Shown here piece after piece: positions 33,319-41,791 of a DNA stretch of 64,000 bases; positions within the stretch are counted from its first letter, which is position 1; every line of letters begins with the position of its first letter. Location of the stretch: assembly GCF_007830295.1 (NCBI RefSeq), contig NZ_VLKC01000002.1, positions 2,203,776-2,267,775 of the forward strand, in the 5' to 3' direction. Source of the stretch: Sporomusa sp. KB1. GTDB taxonomy: Bacteria; Bacillota; Negativicutes; Sporomusales; Sporomusaceae. The notes below the pieces were generated by a model. The model ran no database searches. It saw only the letters and a program-made list of their open reading frames with translations, and was not told the origin of the DNA. The position numbers and the translations under genes are program-made.

Positions 33319-33927
33319 CTAGTCGTGTTCCAGTGGCGGTGGTTCATGGGTGAGATCAAATAATGCTGCAGTAAATACGGCAATATGTTCTTTTTCCTCG
33401 TTCATTAGGTGACAGAATAATCGTTGAACGGCAGGCGTTTCGGCAGCTTCCATGTATCGTTGATATTTATTAGTAGCCTGGAATTCATCATTGAGGGCTT
33501 TGGTCAAAAGAATTACGGTCGGCATCTTCTTGCGATCTGGTGGGTCAATATGGATATCGTCGGCTTCACTTTCTTTGAGGATGGCTGCCTTGGTTTTCGG
33601 TTTAAATAATGGCCGGGTCATTAACAGCATATCAAGACCCGCGTCGCTGAGCATTTGAGCCTGTACGGGGTCTAAACAGGAAATTTCCCGCATAATTTCC
33701 ACAAAGTGCTTCATTTCATCCTCAGCCACGTCCAGAAACAAACAGGGCAAACAGGAAGCCCGTGCGGCTTCCAGGTAAAAGGCAATAGCATTACGCTCGT
33801 CGGCGGCAGCATCCCGTAGCAGCAATAAATCCGGATGATTGGGGCAAACTTCTGTAGGACATTCCTGGTCGGCTGTTGTAAGAATTTTAGGTTTAGACGA
33901 TTTTTTATAAGCACGGAACAAAGCCAT
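33319..33927 (-). CDS. Ferritin-like (rubrerythrin-type) diiron protein
   Basis: 202 residues from the ATG at 33927 (GGGAGG upstream). Two halves of a four-helix bundle carry diiron ligands: ADERNAIAFY and EDEMKHF in the first, NDEFQATNKY and NEEKEHIAVF in the second. Both ExxH pairs are present. Similar proteins bind manganese or iron and act in oxidative stress defence or spore coats. The N-terminal ~45 residues include two Cys (Glu-Cys-Pro, Val-Cys-Pro), a possible extra metal site. It stands alone. Confidence 0.85.
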   Translation of the reverse strand: MALFRAYKKSSKPKILTTADQECPTEVCPNHPDLLLLRDAAADERNAIAFYLEAARASCLPCLFLDVAEDEMKHFVEIMREISCLDPVQAQMLSDAGLDMLLMTRPLFKPKTKAAILKESEADDIHIDPPDRKKMPTVILLTKALNDEFQATNKYQRYMEAAETPAVQRLFCHLMNEEKEHIAVFTAALFDLTHEPPPLEHD

Positions 33928-34197
33928 ACTACATGCACCTCCCAATATTCTTATATATTCTATGTCGGGAGGAATTAGAAGTAATCTTGGCAGGATATTA
34001 GGTAGTGGTATCAAAAATGATAAAGCAATAATGACTGAACAAATTCAAATACGGGAGCTATTTGCTATGCAGACAGCCATATGTATCAGGACAAGTATCC
34101 CCATGGTCAAGCCAGATGTGAACACATTATCAAGACGATAGCACATATCCGGGGAGTAAGAGTAAGCTAGCGGAGGCACCATCCAAGGGGGAGTAAT

Positions 34198-35886
34198 ATG
34201 CTAAAAATAGGTACAACAGGTAAGTACATAAAGTATCTGGTAGTTGCAGCTATACTGCTACCGTTAATTTTTATTGCTGAAATTGCTTATGTGGAAAGGC
34301 AACAGACACAAGACAGTAGTCAGGTACAGATTAAAAATCTTATCAACCGTAGAGCTGAGGCTGAAAATGCCTGGCTGTCAAGTCAAGCAGCTTATGTGAG
34401 AGGTATTGCAAAACTGAGTGCACGTACTGTTGATGAGCCGGAGATTGTGAATAACGAATTTCGCAGTTTTCTTACTGCTGAGTTTAGGGCCCTTGGTTAT
34501 GCGGGGAATGATGGGAGAATTAAGGTTGATACCAGTGGCAGTAGTGGTCGCGATATCTCTAGTCGAAGCTTTTTTGCGGAAGCGATTGCCGGGCGGGAAT
34601 TTACAGGCCGGGTATCAGGTGCTGACTGGCAACTGGACGAAGAAGTTATCGTGGTAGCTGTGCCTGTTACTGCTAGTGGAGCGGTAATCGGTGTCATTTA
34701 TGGCGTTATTCCCCAGGAGACAATTACGGCAGTGATCGAGAAGCTGGTACCTGCTGGTGGCGGTGAGCAGCAGGAGATTGGCCGCTGGCTGGCATGGCTG
34801 GGAGGAGTATATTTCTTAGGAGTCATACCACTATTACTGTTGGTCTACTTGCTGCGCCACCACCAGCCGGTTGCCAGCAATAAACGGTCAATAGGTAAAG
34901 CGCCTGTTAATAGGCCAAGACCGTCGCGTGCCGGGGACCAAGAACCGGCGGCAATAAGAAAAAAGTTTGCAGATGCAACAGCCGTGGAGACTCCGGAAAC
35001 CATTGCCGTCCGAAAAATAACGGAGATAATTGCTGCTGACAGGGCTGAGCCGATACCTGCCACGAAAGAAAAGCCTGTAGAGGCTACAACAGTAGAAACT
35101 GCTGCTGTCAAAAAAATAGCCGAGATAAATGCTGCGGAAATAGTTGAGGCGGCACCGGCTGCGATGATTGACAGAGTGCGGGCGGTCGCAGCCTACAAAG
35201 GAACAGGAAGAGAGTCCGCAACTAAAAAAGTTCCTGTTATTTCCCAGGAGCCTGAGAAAATAGCAGTACCTGTATCAGAGCTGGAGCCAAAACCGGAAGT
35301 AGAGCGAAGGTCGATGCCGGCTGTATCCTTGAAGGCGATTCCCAGTGAAGGACAAGAACCAGTACCAGAGCTTACGCCAAATTTGCCGGCTATTGATGAT
35401 CTGACAGGCTTATACACCCAAGCTGCATTTGAGAAAAAAATAGCTGCCCAACAAGAGCAGCCTGATAGTGCGATTATTGTACTTAGTATTGACGGGATGA
35501 AGGTAATTAATGATTTTTTAGGCAACCTGGCGGGTGATACTCTTATTAATGTGGCTGCTGACATTCTCAAAACAGTTGCCGGTCCTGCCTGTACAGCCGC
35601 CCGTATCGACGGTGACCGCTTTGCTGCGTTGCTTACCAATGTTTCGACAGAGGTGTTTGAGGATTTCAAAAAAGATATCAAATACTATATTGATCTTCAT
35701 AATTTACGTCAACCGGAGCTGCCACTGAGTATAACCACCGGAGTTGCTGCGGCCAAGCAGGGGGAAAGCCTTACGTCAGTCTGGGAGAGGGCTGACCGTG
35801 ATATGGAAACTCGCAAAGCCATTAACCGGGTCGAGGCCCGCAAATTTATTATGATGTCAATTAAACGACAGCGCCAAAAACCATGA
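34198..35886 (+). CDS. Membrane sensor with degenerate GGDEF domain
   Basis: 562 residues. A membrane helix (about 13-31), an extracellular sensor of about 160 residues with a single Cache-like look, then a second helix (about 202-222). A linker of some 180 residues rich in Ala, Glu, Lys and Pro follows, with imperfect repeats (ETIAVRKITEI, AAVKKIAEI). The C-terminal ~160 residues are a GGDEF fold starting at DDLTGLY, but the signature reads Ile-Asp-Gly-Asp-Arg-Phe, replacing the first Gly and the catalytic Glu. It is therefore probably not an active cyclase and may bind or sense instead. Start behind AAGGGGGAG. Confidence 0.85.
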   Translation: MLKIGTTGKYIKYLVVAAILLPLIFIAEIAYVERQQTQDSSQVQIKNLINRRAEAENAWLSSQAAYVRGIAKLSARTVDEPEIVNNEFRSFLTAEFRALGYAGNDGRIKVDTSGSSGRDISSRSFFAEAIAGREFTGRVSGADWQLDEEVIVVAVPVTASGAVIGVIYGVIPQETITAVIEKLVPAGGGEQQEIGRWLAWLGGVYFLGVIPLLLLVYLLRHHQPVASNKRSIGKAPVNRPRPSRAGDQEPAAIRKKFADATAVETPETIAVRKITEIIAADRAEPIPATKEKPVEATTVETAAVKKIAEINAAEIVEAAPAAMIDRVRAVAAYKGTGRESATKKVPVISQEPEKIAVPVSELEPKPEVERRSMPAVSLKAIPSEGQEPVPELTPNLPAIDDLTGLYTQAAFEKKIAAQQEQPDSAIIVLSIDGMKVINDFLGNLAGDTLINVAADILKTVAGPACTAARIDGDRFAALLTNVSTEVFEDFKKDIKYYIDLHNLRQPELPLSITTGVAAAKQGESLTSVWERADRDMETRKAINRVEARKFIMMSIKRQRQKP

Positions 35887-36150
35887 GTAGTATTATTAAA
35901 TACCCCGCCGCAGCGGGCTGGTTGTGCTGTGAACTTATCATAAAACGCTTGTTTTTCGATATTTAATTAGATCATAAAATGCAACAATTTCCTTGCTTGC
36001 AGTTTCCTAAAAACAGGCCAAGTTGTAGATACTATTAGGTAAGCAGGCAATAACCAATCTATGATTTTTGTCACAGACTCACCGGATTGTTGTAAAGTAT
36101 AATTAATGTAGGCCGTGGTAAGACGGCCGCAAATAAAAGGAGGGAAAAAT

Positions 36151-36324
36151 ATGGCCTATAAAATTAGTTCCGAATGTGTCAAATGCGGTGCCTGCGCGCC
36201 GGTTTGCCCGGTAGACGCTATTTCAGAAGGCGATGATCAGTATGAAATTGATCCGGATATTTGCGTTGACTGCGGTTCTTGTGCAGAAGTTTGTCCGGTA
36301 GGCGCCATTAGTTCAGGTGAGTAA
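36151..36324 (+). CDS. 2[4Fe-4S] ferredoxin
   Basis: 57 residues from the ATG at 36151 behind AAGGAGGG. Two standard motifs, CVKCGACAPVCP and CVDCGSCAEVCP, give the clostridial-type ferredoxin that carries low-potential electrons in the cytosol. The length and spacing are exactly those of the family. It is a single-gene unit and the likely electron partner of the kor enzyme encoded downstream. Confidence 0.97.
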   Translation: MAYKISSECVKCGACAPVCPVDAISEGDDQYEIDPDICVDCGSCAEVCPVGAISSGE

Positions 36325-36343
36325 TAGTTTTGCCTGATGTGAT

Positions 36344-36372
36344 AAAAGTCCAGCTTGCGAGCTGGACTTTTT
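36344..36372 (+). terminator. Terminator after ferredoxin
   Basis: AAAAGTCCAGC pairs with GCTGGACTTTT around TTGCGA, followed by T. Confidence 0.93.
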
Positions 36373-36464
36373 CATATATAATAACTATAAGTGAGTCTTT
36401 AAGCAACTTGGTCACCGGATAAATGTGAGTGGAATGCTTTGGAGATGCGAGAGGAGAGATTTAC

Positions 36465-37148
36465 GTGCCGGAGTTGGAATATTTGAGAAATATATCGATT
36501 TTTGAGGAATTGCCGCCAAATGATTTGGCGGCCATAGCGGAAGTTACTATTGAGCGGCGCTACAAGAAAAATATGATTATTTTTATGGAAGGCGAGCAAG
36601 GTGAGGGATTTCACTATATTAAAAGCGGGAAGGTCAAGATTGTCCAGATATCGCAGGATGGCAGAGAACATATTATTAATATTCTGGGACCAGGGGAGGT
36701 TTTTGCTGAAGTACTGCTATTTAACCACGGCTCCTATCCCGCTACTTCAGTTGCTATCGAGGACTCTGTTATCGGCATGATAAAAAATAATGACCTGGAA
36801 AACGTAGTGACCCAAAATAGCCGTATTGCACTGCATATTATCCGGGTGATGAGCAGAAAGCTAATTGATGCGCAAAGAAAGATAAAAACCTTAGCGCTGT
36901 CAGATACCCTTTCCCGTACCGCCCAAATTCTTGTTCGCTTATCTCAGCAGTATGGTCAGCCAGTTGCTGGTGGTGTTCAGATTGCTGTTGATATGACGCG
37001 TCAGGATTTAGCTAATTTGGTGGGAACAACCCGCGAGACTGTGAGCCGGGTACTGAGTTCTATGAAAAAAGATAAAGTTATTGACTTTGCTGAGCAGCAG
37101 ATTATTATTTTGGATGAAAAAAGGCTTGATCGTTATCAGGAAAGATAA
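36465..37148 (+). CDS. Crp/Fnr-family transcriptional regulator
   Basis: About 227 residues from GTG 36465 behind AGAGGAGAG; an ATG at 36429 in frame has no ribosome site. The N-terminal cyclic-nucleotide-binding fold (about 10-125) lacks the Cys cluster of Fnr. A long dimer helix follows, then a winged helix with MTRQDLANLVGTTRETVSRV. It is cytoplasmic and probably ligand-sensing, with unknown ligand. It lies upstream of the T-box leader with its own unit. Confidence 0.92.
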   Translation: MPELEYLRNISIFEELPPNDLAAIAEVTIERRYKKNMIIFMEGEQGEGFHYIKSGKVKIVQISQDGREHIINILGPGEVFAEVLLFNHGSYPATSVAIEDSVIGMIKNNDLENVVTQNSRIALHIIRVMSRKLIDAQRKIKTLALSDTLSRTAQILVRLSQQYGQPVAGGVQIAVDMTRQDLANLVGTTRETVSRVLSSMKKDKVIDFAEQQIIILDEKRLDRYQER

Positions 37149-37212
37149 TGCTTGTAAAAGACAAGGGAGACAAGGATAGTCTTACGGAAGAATGCCCTTG
37201 TGAAAAATACAC

Positions 37213-37241
37213 TTGACTTACAGTTTCACACACGGTATAAT
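37213..37241 (+). promoter_or_regulatory. Promoter of the T-box leader
   Basis: TTGACT, 17 bases, TATAAT. Transcription would start near 37249. Confidence 0.85.
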
Positions 37242-37249
37242 CATTTCAA

Positions 37250-37472
37250 CGTAATATTCAACATGATGAACAGGAAGCCAAATGTAAGGTGCTCAGAGAG
37301 ACGGCGGTTGGTGCGAGCCGGTCCACCGAACAGGAAGGTTCCGCCTGGGAGTGACTGGTGAAGAATCAGAATGGGATCCGCCCAATATAGCGGCTAAAGT
37401 TGGCCGAAAGGCAACATGGGTGGCAACGCGGGAATAGTTCTCGTCCCTGGAGGGATGGAGAACTTTTTTATT
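37250..37472 (+). promoter_or_regulatory. T-box leader of serA (first terminator)
   Basis: Stem I elements (CAGAGAGACGGCGGTTGGTG then GCGAGCCGG) are followed by the T-box GGGTGGCAACGCGGG at 37418. The terminator TTCTCGTCCCT/AGGGATGGAGAA with seven T ends at 37472. The TGGC of the T-box would pair with a tRNA whose discriminator base is G; tRNA-Ser fits, and the gene is serA. I could not fix the specifier codon with certainty. Confidence 0.93.
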
Positions 37473-37489
37473 TTCGCTTATGGTACACC

Positions 37490-37568
37490 TATATTGTTTC
37501 CACGGTCTAAGCTGGGTGGCAACGCGGGTTAAAAAGCTCGCCCCAATGTTCATGGGGTGAGTTTTTTA
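37490..37568 (+). promoter_or_regulatory. Second T-box antiterminator/terminator module
   Basis: A second T-box GGGTGGCAACGCGGG starts at about 37514, identical to the first. A terminator follows: GCTCGCCCCA pairs with TGGGGTGAG, flanked by A and six T. There is no second stem I in the 20-40 bases between the two. So two expression platforms lie in series behind one specifier stem, which should give tighter control. Confidence 0.85.
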
Positions 37569-37624
37569 TCTAACTAATGCAACAACAGGTCCCAAGGGCA
37601 GAGTATAAAAATGGAGGTAAGATT

Positions 37625-39205
37625 ATGAAAGTATTAGTTTCTGAACAGATTGCACAAAAGGGTATTGAAAAACTTACGCAAGAAGGTGTGAGCGTTGATG
37701 TAAAGGCAAACCTCTCGCGGCAGGAACTTTTGCAAATTATTGGTGAATATGACGGCCTTATTGTTAGAAGCAACACCAAAGTCAATGAAGAATTATATCA
37801 ACACGCTCCCAGGTTAAAAGTGGTGGGACGTGCGGGTAATGGTGTCGATAATATTGAAATGGAGGGAGCTACCAAACGCGGCATTGTCGTTGTTAATACC
37901 CCTGAATCAAATGTTGTGTCGGCGGCCGAACTTACTATTGGTCTGATATTTGCAACTTGCCGCAACATTCCGCAGCTCCATAGCCGCCTTAAAGAGCGGG
38001 TGTGGGATCGTGCCGGTCTGAAAGGTATGGAACTTCAGGGTAAAACAGTAGGTATTGTGGGCTTGGGACGGATTGGCTCTCTGGTCGCAACGCGAATGAA
38101 GTCGTTTGGAATGAATATTATTGCCTATGACCCGTATATCAGTGATGCCCGCTTTAAAAAATATGGTGTAGAGAAGAAAGAAAAACTGGAAGAACTGATG
38201 GCGCAGTGCGATATCCTTACTGTGCATACTCCTAAAACGGAAGAGACATATGGTATAATTGGCAAAGAACAATTTAAAGCCGCCAAAAAAGGGCTGACTG
38301 TTATCAATTGTGCCCGGGCCGGAATTGTGAACGAGGAAGCACTCATCGAAGCCATGAAAGAAAAGATCGTCAAACGGGCCGGAATTGATGTGCTAGAGGG
38401 AGAACCTCATGCCACTTCCCCGCTGCTTGATCTTGACAATGTCATTGTAACGCCTCACGCTGGCGCTGACACGGTGGAGGCGCAAGATAATGTTGGCATT
38501 ACTGTGGCGCAAGAGGTAATCTCCGCACTGCGGGGAGAAATAGTACCCAATGCTGTCAATCTTCCTACCTTGCCGATGCAGGAATTTGATACTGTAAAAG
38601 CGTATTTAAAATTAGGTGAGACACTGGGCAAGATGTACTATCAGCTGGAAAGAGAAGCCATTGAAAAAGTAGAGATTTTGTATCGGGGAGAAGTAGCGGC
38701 ACTGGAAACCTCGGTTATCACACTTGCCATATTGAAAGGTCTGTTTGAGCCTGTACTTAAAGAACGGATAAATTATGTAAATGCCAATGTCATTGCAGAC
38801 AGCCGGGGCGTTATTGTAACCGAAAGCAAAGAATCTACCGTCAAGAATTACCTGACATTGATTACGCTTAAGGTTATATCCAAGGATAAAGAGTTTACTA
38901 TTAGCGGCACCACCTTTGGCAAAGGGGAACTGCGAATTCTTGAAATCAATGGCTACGAATTTGATGTTAATCCCACCCCTTATATGGTGGTGGCCGAAAA
39001 CCATGATAAACCAGGTGTTGTCGGACAAATGGGAACCTTATTGGGGGTTGCCAAAGTCAATATTGCCACAATGCAGCTTGGCCGCAAGCTTACTGAACAA
39101 CAAGCCATGATGGTGCTGGCTGTTGATTCCGTGGTTTCCCAAGAGACTTTGGATTTCCTCGGTGGTGTGGAAGGTATTTTACGGGTGCGTTTTGTAAAAA
39201 TATAG
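37625..39205 (+). CDS. serA: D-3-phosphoglycerate dehydrogenase
   Basis: 527 residues from the ATG at 37625 behind GGAGG. The 2-hydroxyacid dehydrogenase domain has the NAD motif VGLGRIGSLVA near 150 and the catalytic His in VTPHAGADT; an intervening domain and a C-terminal ACT domain follow (ENHDKPGVVGQMGTLLG). It catalyses the first step of serine synthesis. Control by a Ser-type T-box fits this. In other bacteria SerA also reduces 2-oxoglutarate to D-2-hydroxyglutarate, which matters for the genes downstream. Confidence 0.97.
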   Translation: MKVLVSEQIAQKGIEKLTQEGVSVDVKANLSRQELLQIIGEYDGLIVRSNTKVNEELYQHAPRLKVVGRAGNGVDNIEMEGATKRGIVVVNTPESNVVSAAELTIGLIFATCRNIPQLHSRLKERVWDRAGLKGMELQGKTVGIVGLGRIGSLVATRMKSFGMNIIAYDPYISDARFKKYGVEKKEKLEELMAQCDILTVHTPKTEETYGIIGKEQFKAAKKGLTVINCARAGIVNEEALIEAMKEKIVKRAGIDVLEGEPHATSPLLDLDNVIVTPHAGADTVEAQDNVGITVAQEVISALRGEIVPNAVNLPTLPMQEFDTVKAYLKLGETLGKMYYQLEREAIEKVEILYRGEVAALETSVITLAILKGLFEPVLKERINYVNANVIADSRGVIVTESKESTVKNYLTLITLKVISKDKEFTISGTTFGKGELRILEINGYEFDVNPTPYMVVAENHDKPGVVGQMGTLLGVAKVNIATMQLGRKLTEQQAMMVLAVDSVVSQETLDFLGGVEGILRVRFVKI

Positions 39206-39251
39206 CAGCATTATCAGACGGAATTTCGGCAATGGAACTTATAGTCTAATA

Positions 39252-39287
39252 ACAAAGCAGCCGTACCGAAAGGTACGGCTGTCTTGT
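39252..39287 (+). terminator. Hairpin after serA
   Basis: CAGCCGTACC and GGTACGGCTG form a 10-bp stem; the T-run is weak (GTCTTGTG), so it may attenuate rather than stop transcription into the glc-type genes. Confidence 0.6.
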
Positions 39288-39348
39288 GAAAATAACTCAC
39301 CTGGAGTACTTACAGCGTATAGAAATAGCTCTTAAAGGAGGTATTCAC

Positions 39349-40512
39349 GTGAGTCAATCAGTATATCCTCAGTCTGTTGAGGAACTGCAGCTCGTGTTAC
39401 GGACGGCATCTGATACGGGAAGCCTGCTATATGTTTACAGGCAAGGTAAGCCGGAAGGAATAACCATCGACTTGTCAAAGCTAGATGAAATTTTAGAAAT
39501 TGATGCAGCTAACCTTGTCGCAACTGTCAGACCAGGTGTCAAATTAGGCATACTGGCCGGCAGGTTAGCCGAGCAAGGTCTGCGTTTTTTGCCTGCTGAC
39601 ACCCCATTTTACCAGGATAAAACAGTGGGACAATTATTTTATGAAGGCTGTTCTAACCTATCCAGCCTAAAGTACGGGAGTGCCAAGCATTTCCTGATGG
39701 GCTCAGAGGTTGTGCTGCCGACAGGTGAATTATTGAAAACAGGTGGAAAAACCGTCAAGAATGTTACTGGTTATGATTCCACCCGTTTTTTTAATGCCCC
39801 ATATACCGATTATGGCATAACGGTTGCGTTTCTGCTGAAACTGCTGCCCTTACCTGAGACGCGTAAAGGTATGTCGATTACCTTTGCCGGCGTGGAGGAA
39901 ATGCTGGGTTTTGTCAAAGAACTGAAGGAAAGCCAAATGGTTCCTGCCTACTTACTGTGGGTTGACCGCAAGGTGCAAGCTATATTTCAAAATGATCTGC
40001 AAGGGCAGCTTGTGATGCTGGAGTTTGATGGCGTGCAGGAAGACGCAGAAGAACAACAGCATAGGGCAATAAACCTTAGCAAGAAGTATCGCGGGACAAT
40101 CCGGGAGTCCTATGAGGGGGGCGGGCAAATGCCGGCCAAGTGGGGCGAGCTCTATCGCTCTTCAGACAAGTATGTGTTAACAGATGAATATAAACTCGCT
40201 TTTACCCGGCAGGCAGAATTTATTAAAGCATTTTACGATATAACTGACAGCAGTGGAGTTCAAGCCGGTATGTTTGGTCAGGTGTCAGAAGGCAAGCTCA
40301 ATATTGCTTTTGCAGCGGCTCGGCCAGACAATGCTTTTATTGAGGCAGTTGTTACAGCGGTTAAACACTCTGGCGGTATCTCTACCGGCAAATATGACCG
40401 TCTTACCGGCAAGGGCCCAAGCGGTATCCTAGCAGAACTTGAACAGCGGGCAAAAATTGCATTTGACCCAAAACAGATATTAAACCGCCTGATGTTACAG
40501 GAGGTCCAATAA
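39349..40512 (+). CDS. FAD-binding oxidoreductase, GlcE type
   Basis: About 387 residues from GTG 39349, which has AAAGGAGG upstream. A PCMH-type FAD domain covers the first two-thirds (VRPGVKLGILAGRLAEQGLR, then TVGQLFYEG and GKTVKNVTGYD). This is the pattern of GlcE, the second flavin subunit of glycolate oxidase. It should form a complex with the FeS subunit downstream and the GlcD-type subunit. Its stop overlaps the next gene's start. The natural hydroxyacid is not fixed by sequence. Confidence 0.85.
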   Translation: MSQSVYPQSVEELQLVLRTASDTGSLLYVYRQGKPEGITIDLSKLDEILEIDAANLVATVRPGVKLGILAGRLAEQGLRFLPADTPFYQDKTVGQLFYEGCSNLSSLKYGSAKHFLMGSEVVLPTGELLKTGGKTVKNVTGYDSTRFFNAPYTDYGITVAFLLKLLPLPETRKGMSITFAGVEEMLGFVKELKESQMVPAYLLWVDRKVQAIFQNDLQGQLVMLEFDGVQEDAEEQQHRAINLSKKYRGTIRESYEGGGQMPAKWGELYRSSDKYVLTDEYKLAFTRQAEFIKAFYDITDSSGVQAGMFGQVSEGKLNIAFAAARPDNAFIEAVVTAVKHSGGISTGKYDRLTGKGPSGILAELEQRAKIAFDPKQILNRLMLQEVQ

Positions 40513-41780
40513 TGGAGCACAAGTACGAAGAATGGCAACAACAACTGGTGAAGTGTATTCGTTGCGGCACGTGCCGCTCTGTCTGTCCGGTATTTCAAGC
40601 CGCAGATAATGAAAATACTACAGCCAGAGGCAAGGTTAAACTATTAGAAGCTGTTAGTGAAGGGAAACTGACGCTAACTCCGGAACTACAAGCCCGAATG
40701 TCCAAATGCTTACTGTGTAAGGCGTGTGCCGCAGGATGTCCGTCAGGCGTAAAAACAGACGAACTATTCTTAAGCGCCAGGAGAGCGTTGGCTGCCCAAA
40801 ATGGTCTGCCACTGGCGAAAAAACTGGCATTTACCGGTCTGACCTACCGCAAGCTATTTGATCTGGGACTCAAAATGGGTTCGTTATTCCAGGGTATTAT
40901 TTTTAAAGACGCTCCTGATGGCCGGGGCAAGTTGGCACGGATTCCTTTGCCTGGTGCCGGACTTGGACAGCGGCGAATCATCCCCCCTTTAGCTACCACG
41001 CCCTTACGAAGCCGGTTACCGGAAATCAATAAGGTAGCTTCACCTAAGGCCAGAGTGGCGTTTTATACAGGCTGTATGCTTAATTATGTCTATCCCGACG
41101 CAGGTGAAGCCATTGTCAAAATTCTTAAGGCCCATGATGTCGAGGTGATTATTCCTGCTAAACAAAGCTGCTGCGGTACACCGGCCTTTACCTCTGGCGA
41201 CTATCGGGTAGGACGGTATTTGGCCGAAGAAAATGTTAAGTTGCTAGCTGCCGGAAAATATGAAAATATCATCACCGGATGTGCGTCCTGCGGTGCGGCT
41301 TTAAAGCACGAGTATGGTGCGATAATTGAAGATCCGGAAGTAAAACAATTATGGGAAGAACTGTCGAAGAAAATAAAAGATATAACAGAGTTTGTTGTTT
41401 CTAGAGGAATCAAGCAGGATTTACGGGAGGTAAGAGCTAAAATTACTTACCATGACCCTTGTCATCTTGTTAGAGGTATGGGGGTGTCAAAGGAACCACG
41501 GCAGCTACTGCAGGCCATTCCAGGTGTAAACTATGTGGAAATGAAGGATGCTGCCAAATGCTGTGGTGCAGGTGGTACTTTCAGCATGGCTCACTATGAT
41601 GTTTCCCGTACTATCAATGATTGGAAACTAGACAACGCTGAAGGGACCGGGGCCACAATTCTGGCAACAGGCTGTTCGGCATGTCGAATGCATATTACTG
41701 ACGGCTTAGGTCAGCGGGGCAGCCACATGAAAGTAGTGCATACTGCCGAAATTATTGCTAAGGCTTATGGCCTGGATTAG
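40512..41780 (+). CDS. Fe-S subunit, GlcF type (2x4Fe-4S plus two CCG domains)
   Basis: 422 residues. Two cluster motifs at the N-terminus (CIRCGTCRSVCP, about 13-24, and CLLCKACAAGCP) are followed by two cysteine-rich domains with SCCGTPAF and CCGAGGTF. This is the GlcF/HdrB-like architecture that takes electrons from the flavin subunits. The start overlaps glcE by one base, and it ends 12 bases before the GlcD-type gene. Confidence 0.9.
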   Translation: MEHKYEEWQQQLVKCIRCGTCRSVCPVFQAADNENTTARGKVKLLEAVSEGKLTLTPELQARMSKCLLCKACAAGCPSGVKTDELFLSARRALAAQNGLPLAKKLAFTGLTYRKLFDLGLKMGSLFQGIIFKDAPDGRGKLARIPLPGAGLGQRRIIPPLATTPLRSRLPEINKVASPKARVAFYTGCMLNYVYPDAGEAIVKILKAHDVEVIIPAKQSCCGTPAFTSGDYRVGRYLAEENVKLLAAGKYENIITGCASCGAALKHEYGAIIEDPEVKQLWEELSKKIKDITEFVVSRGIKQDLREVRAKITYHDPCHLVRGMGVSKEPRQLLQAIPGVNYVEMKDAAKCCGAGGTFSMAHYDVSRTINDWKLDNAEGTGATILATGCSACRMHITDGLGQRGSHMKVVHTAEIIAKAYGLD

Positions 41781-41791
41781 GAGGCGAGAGG

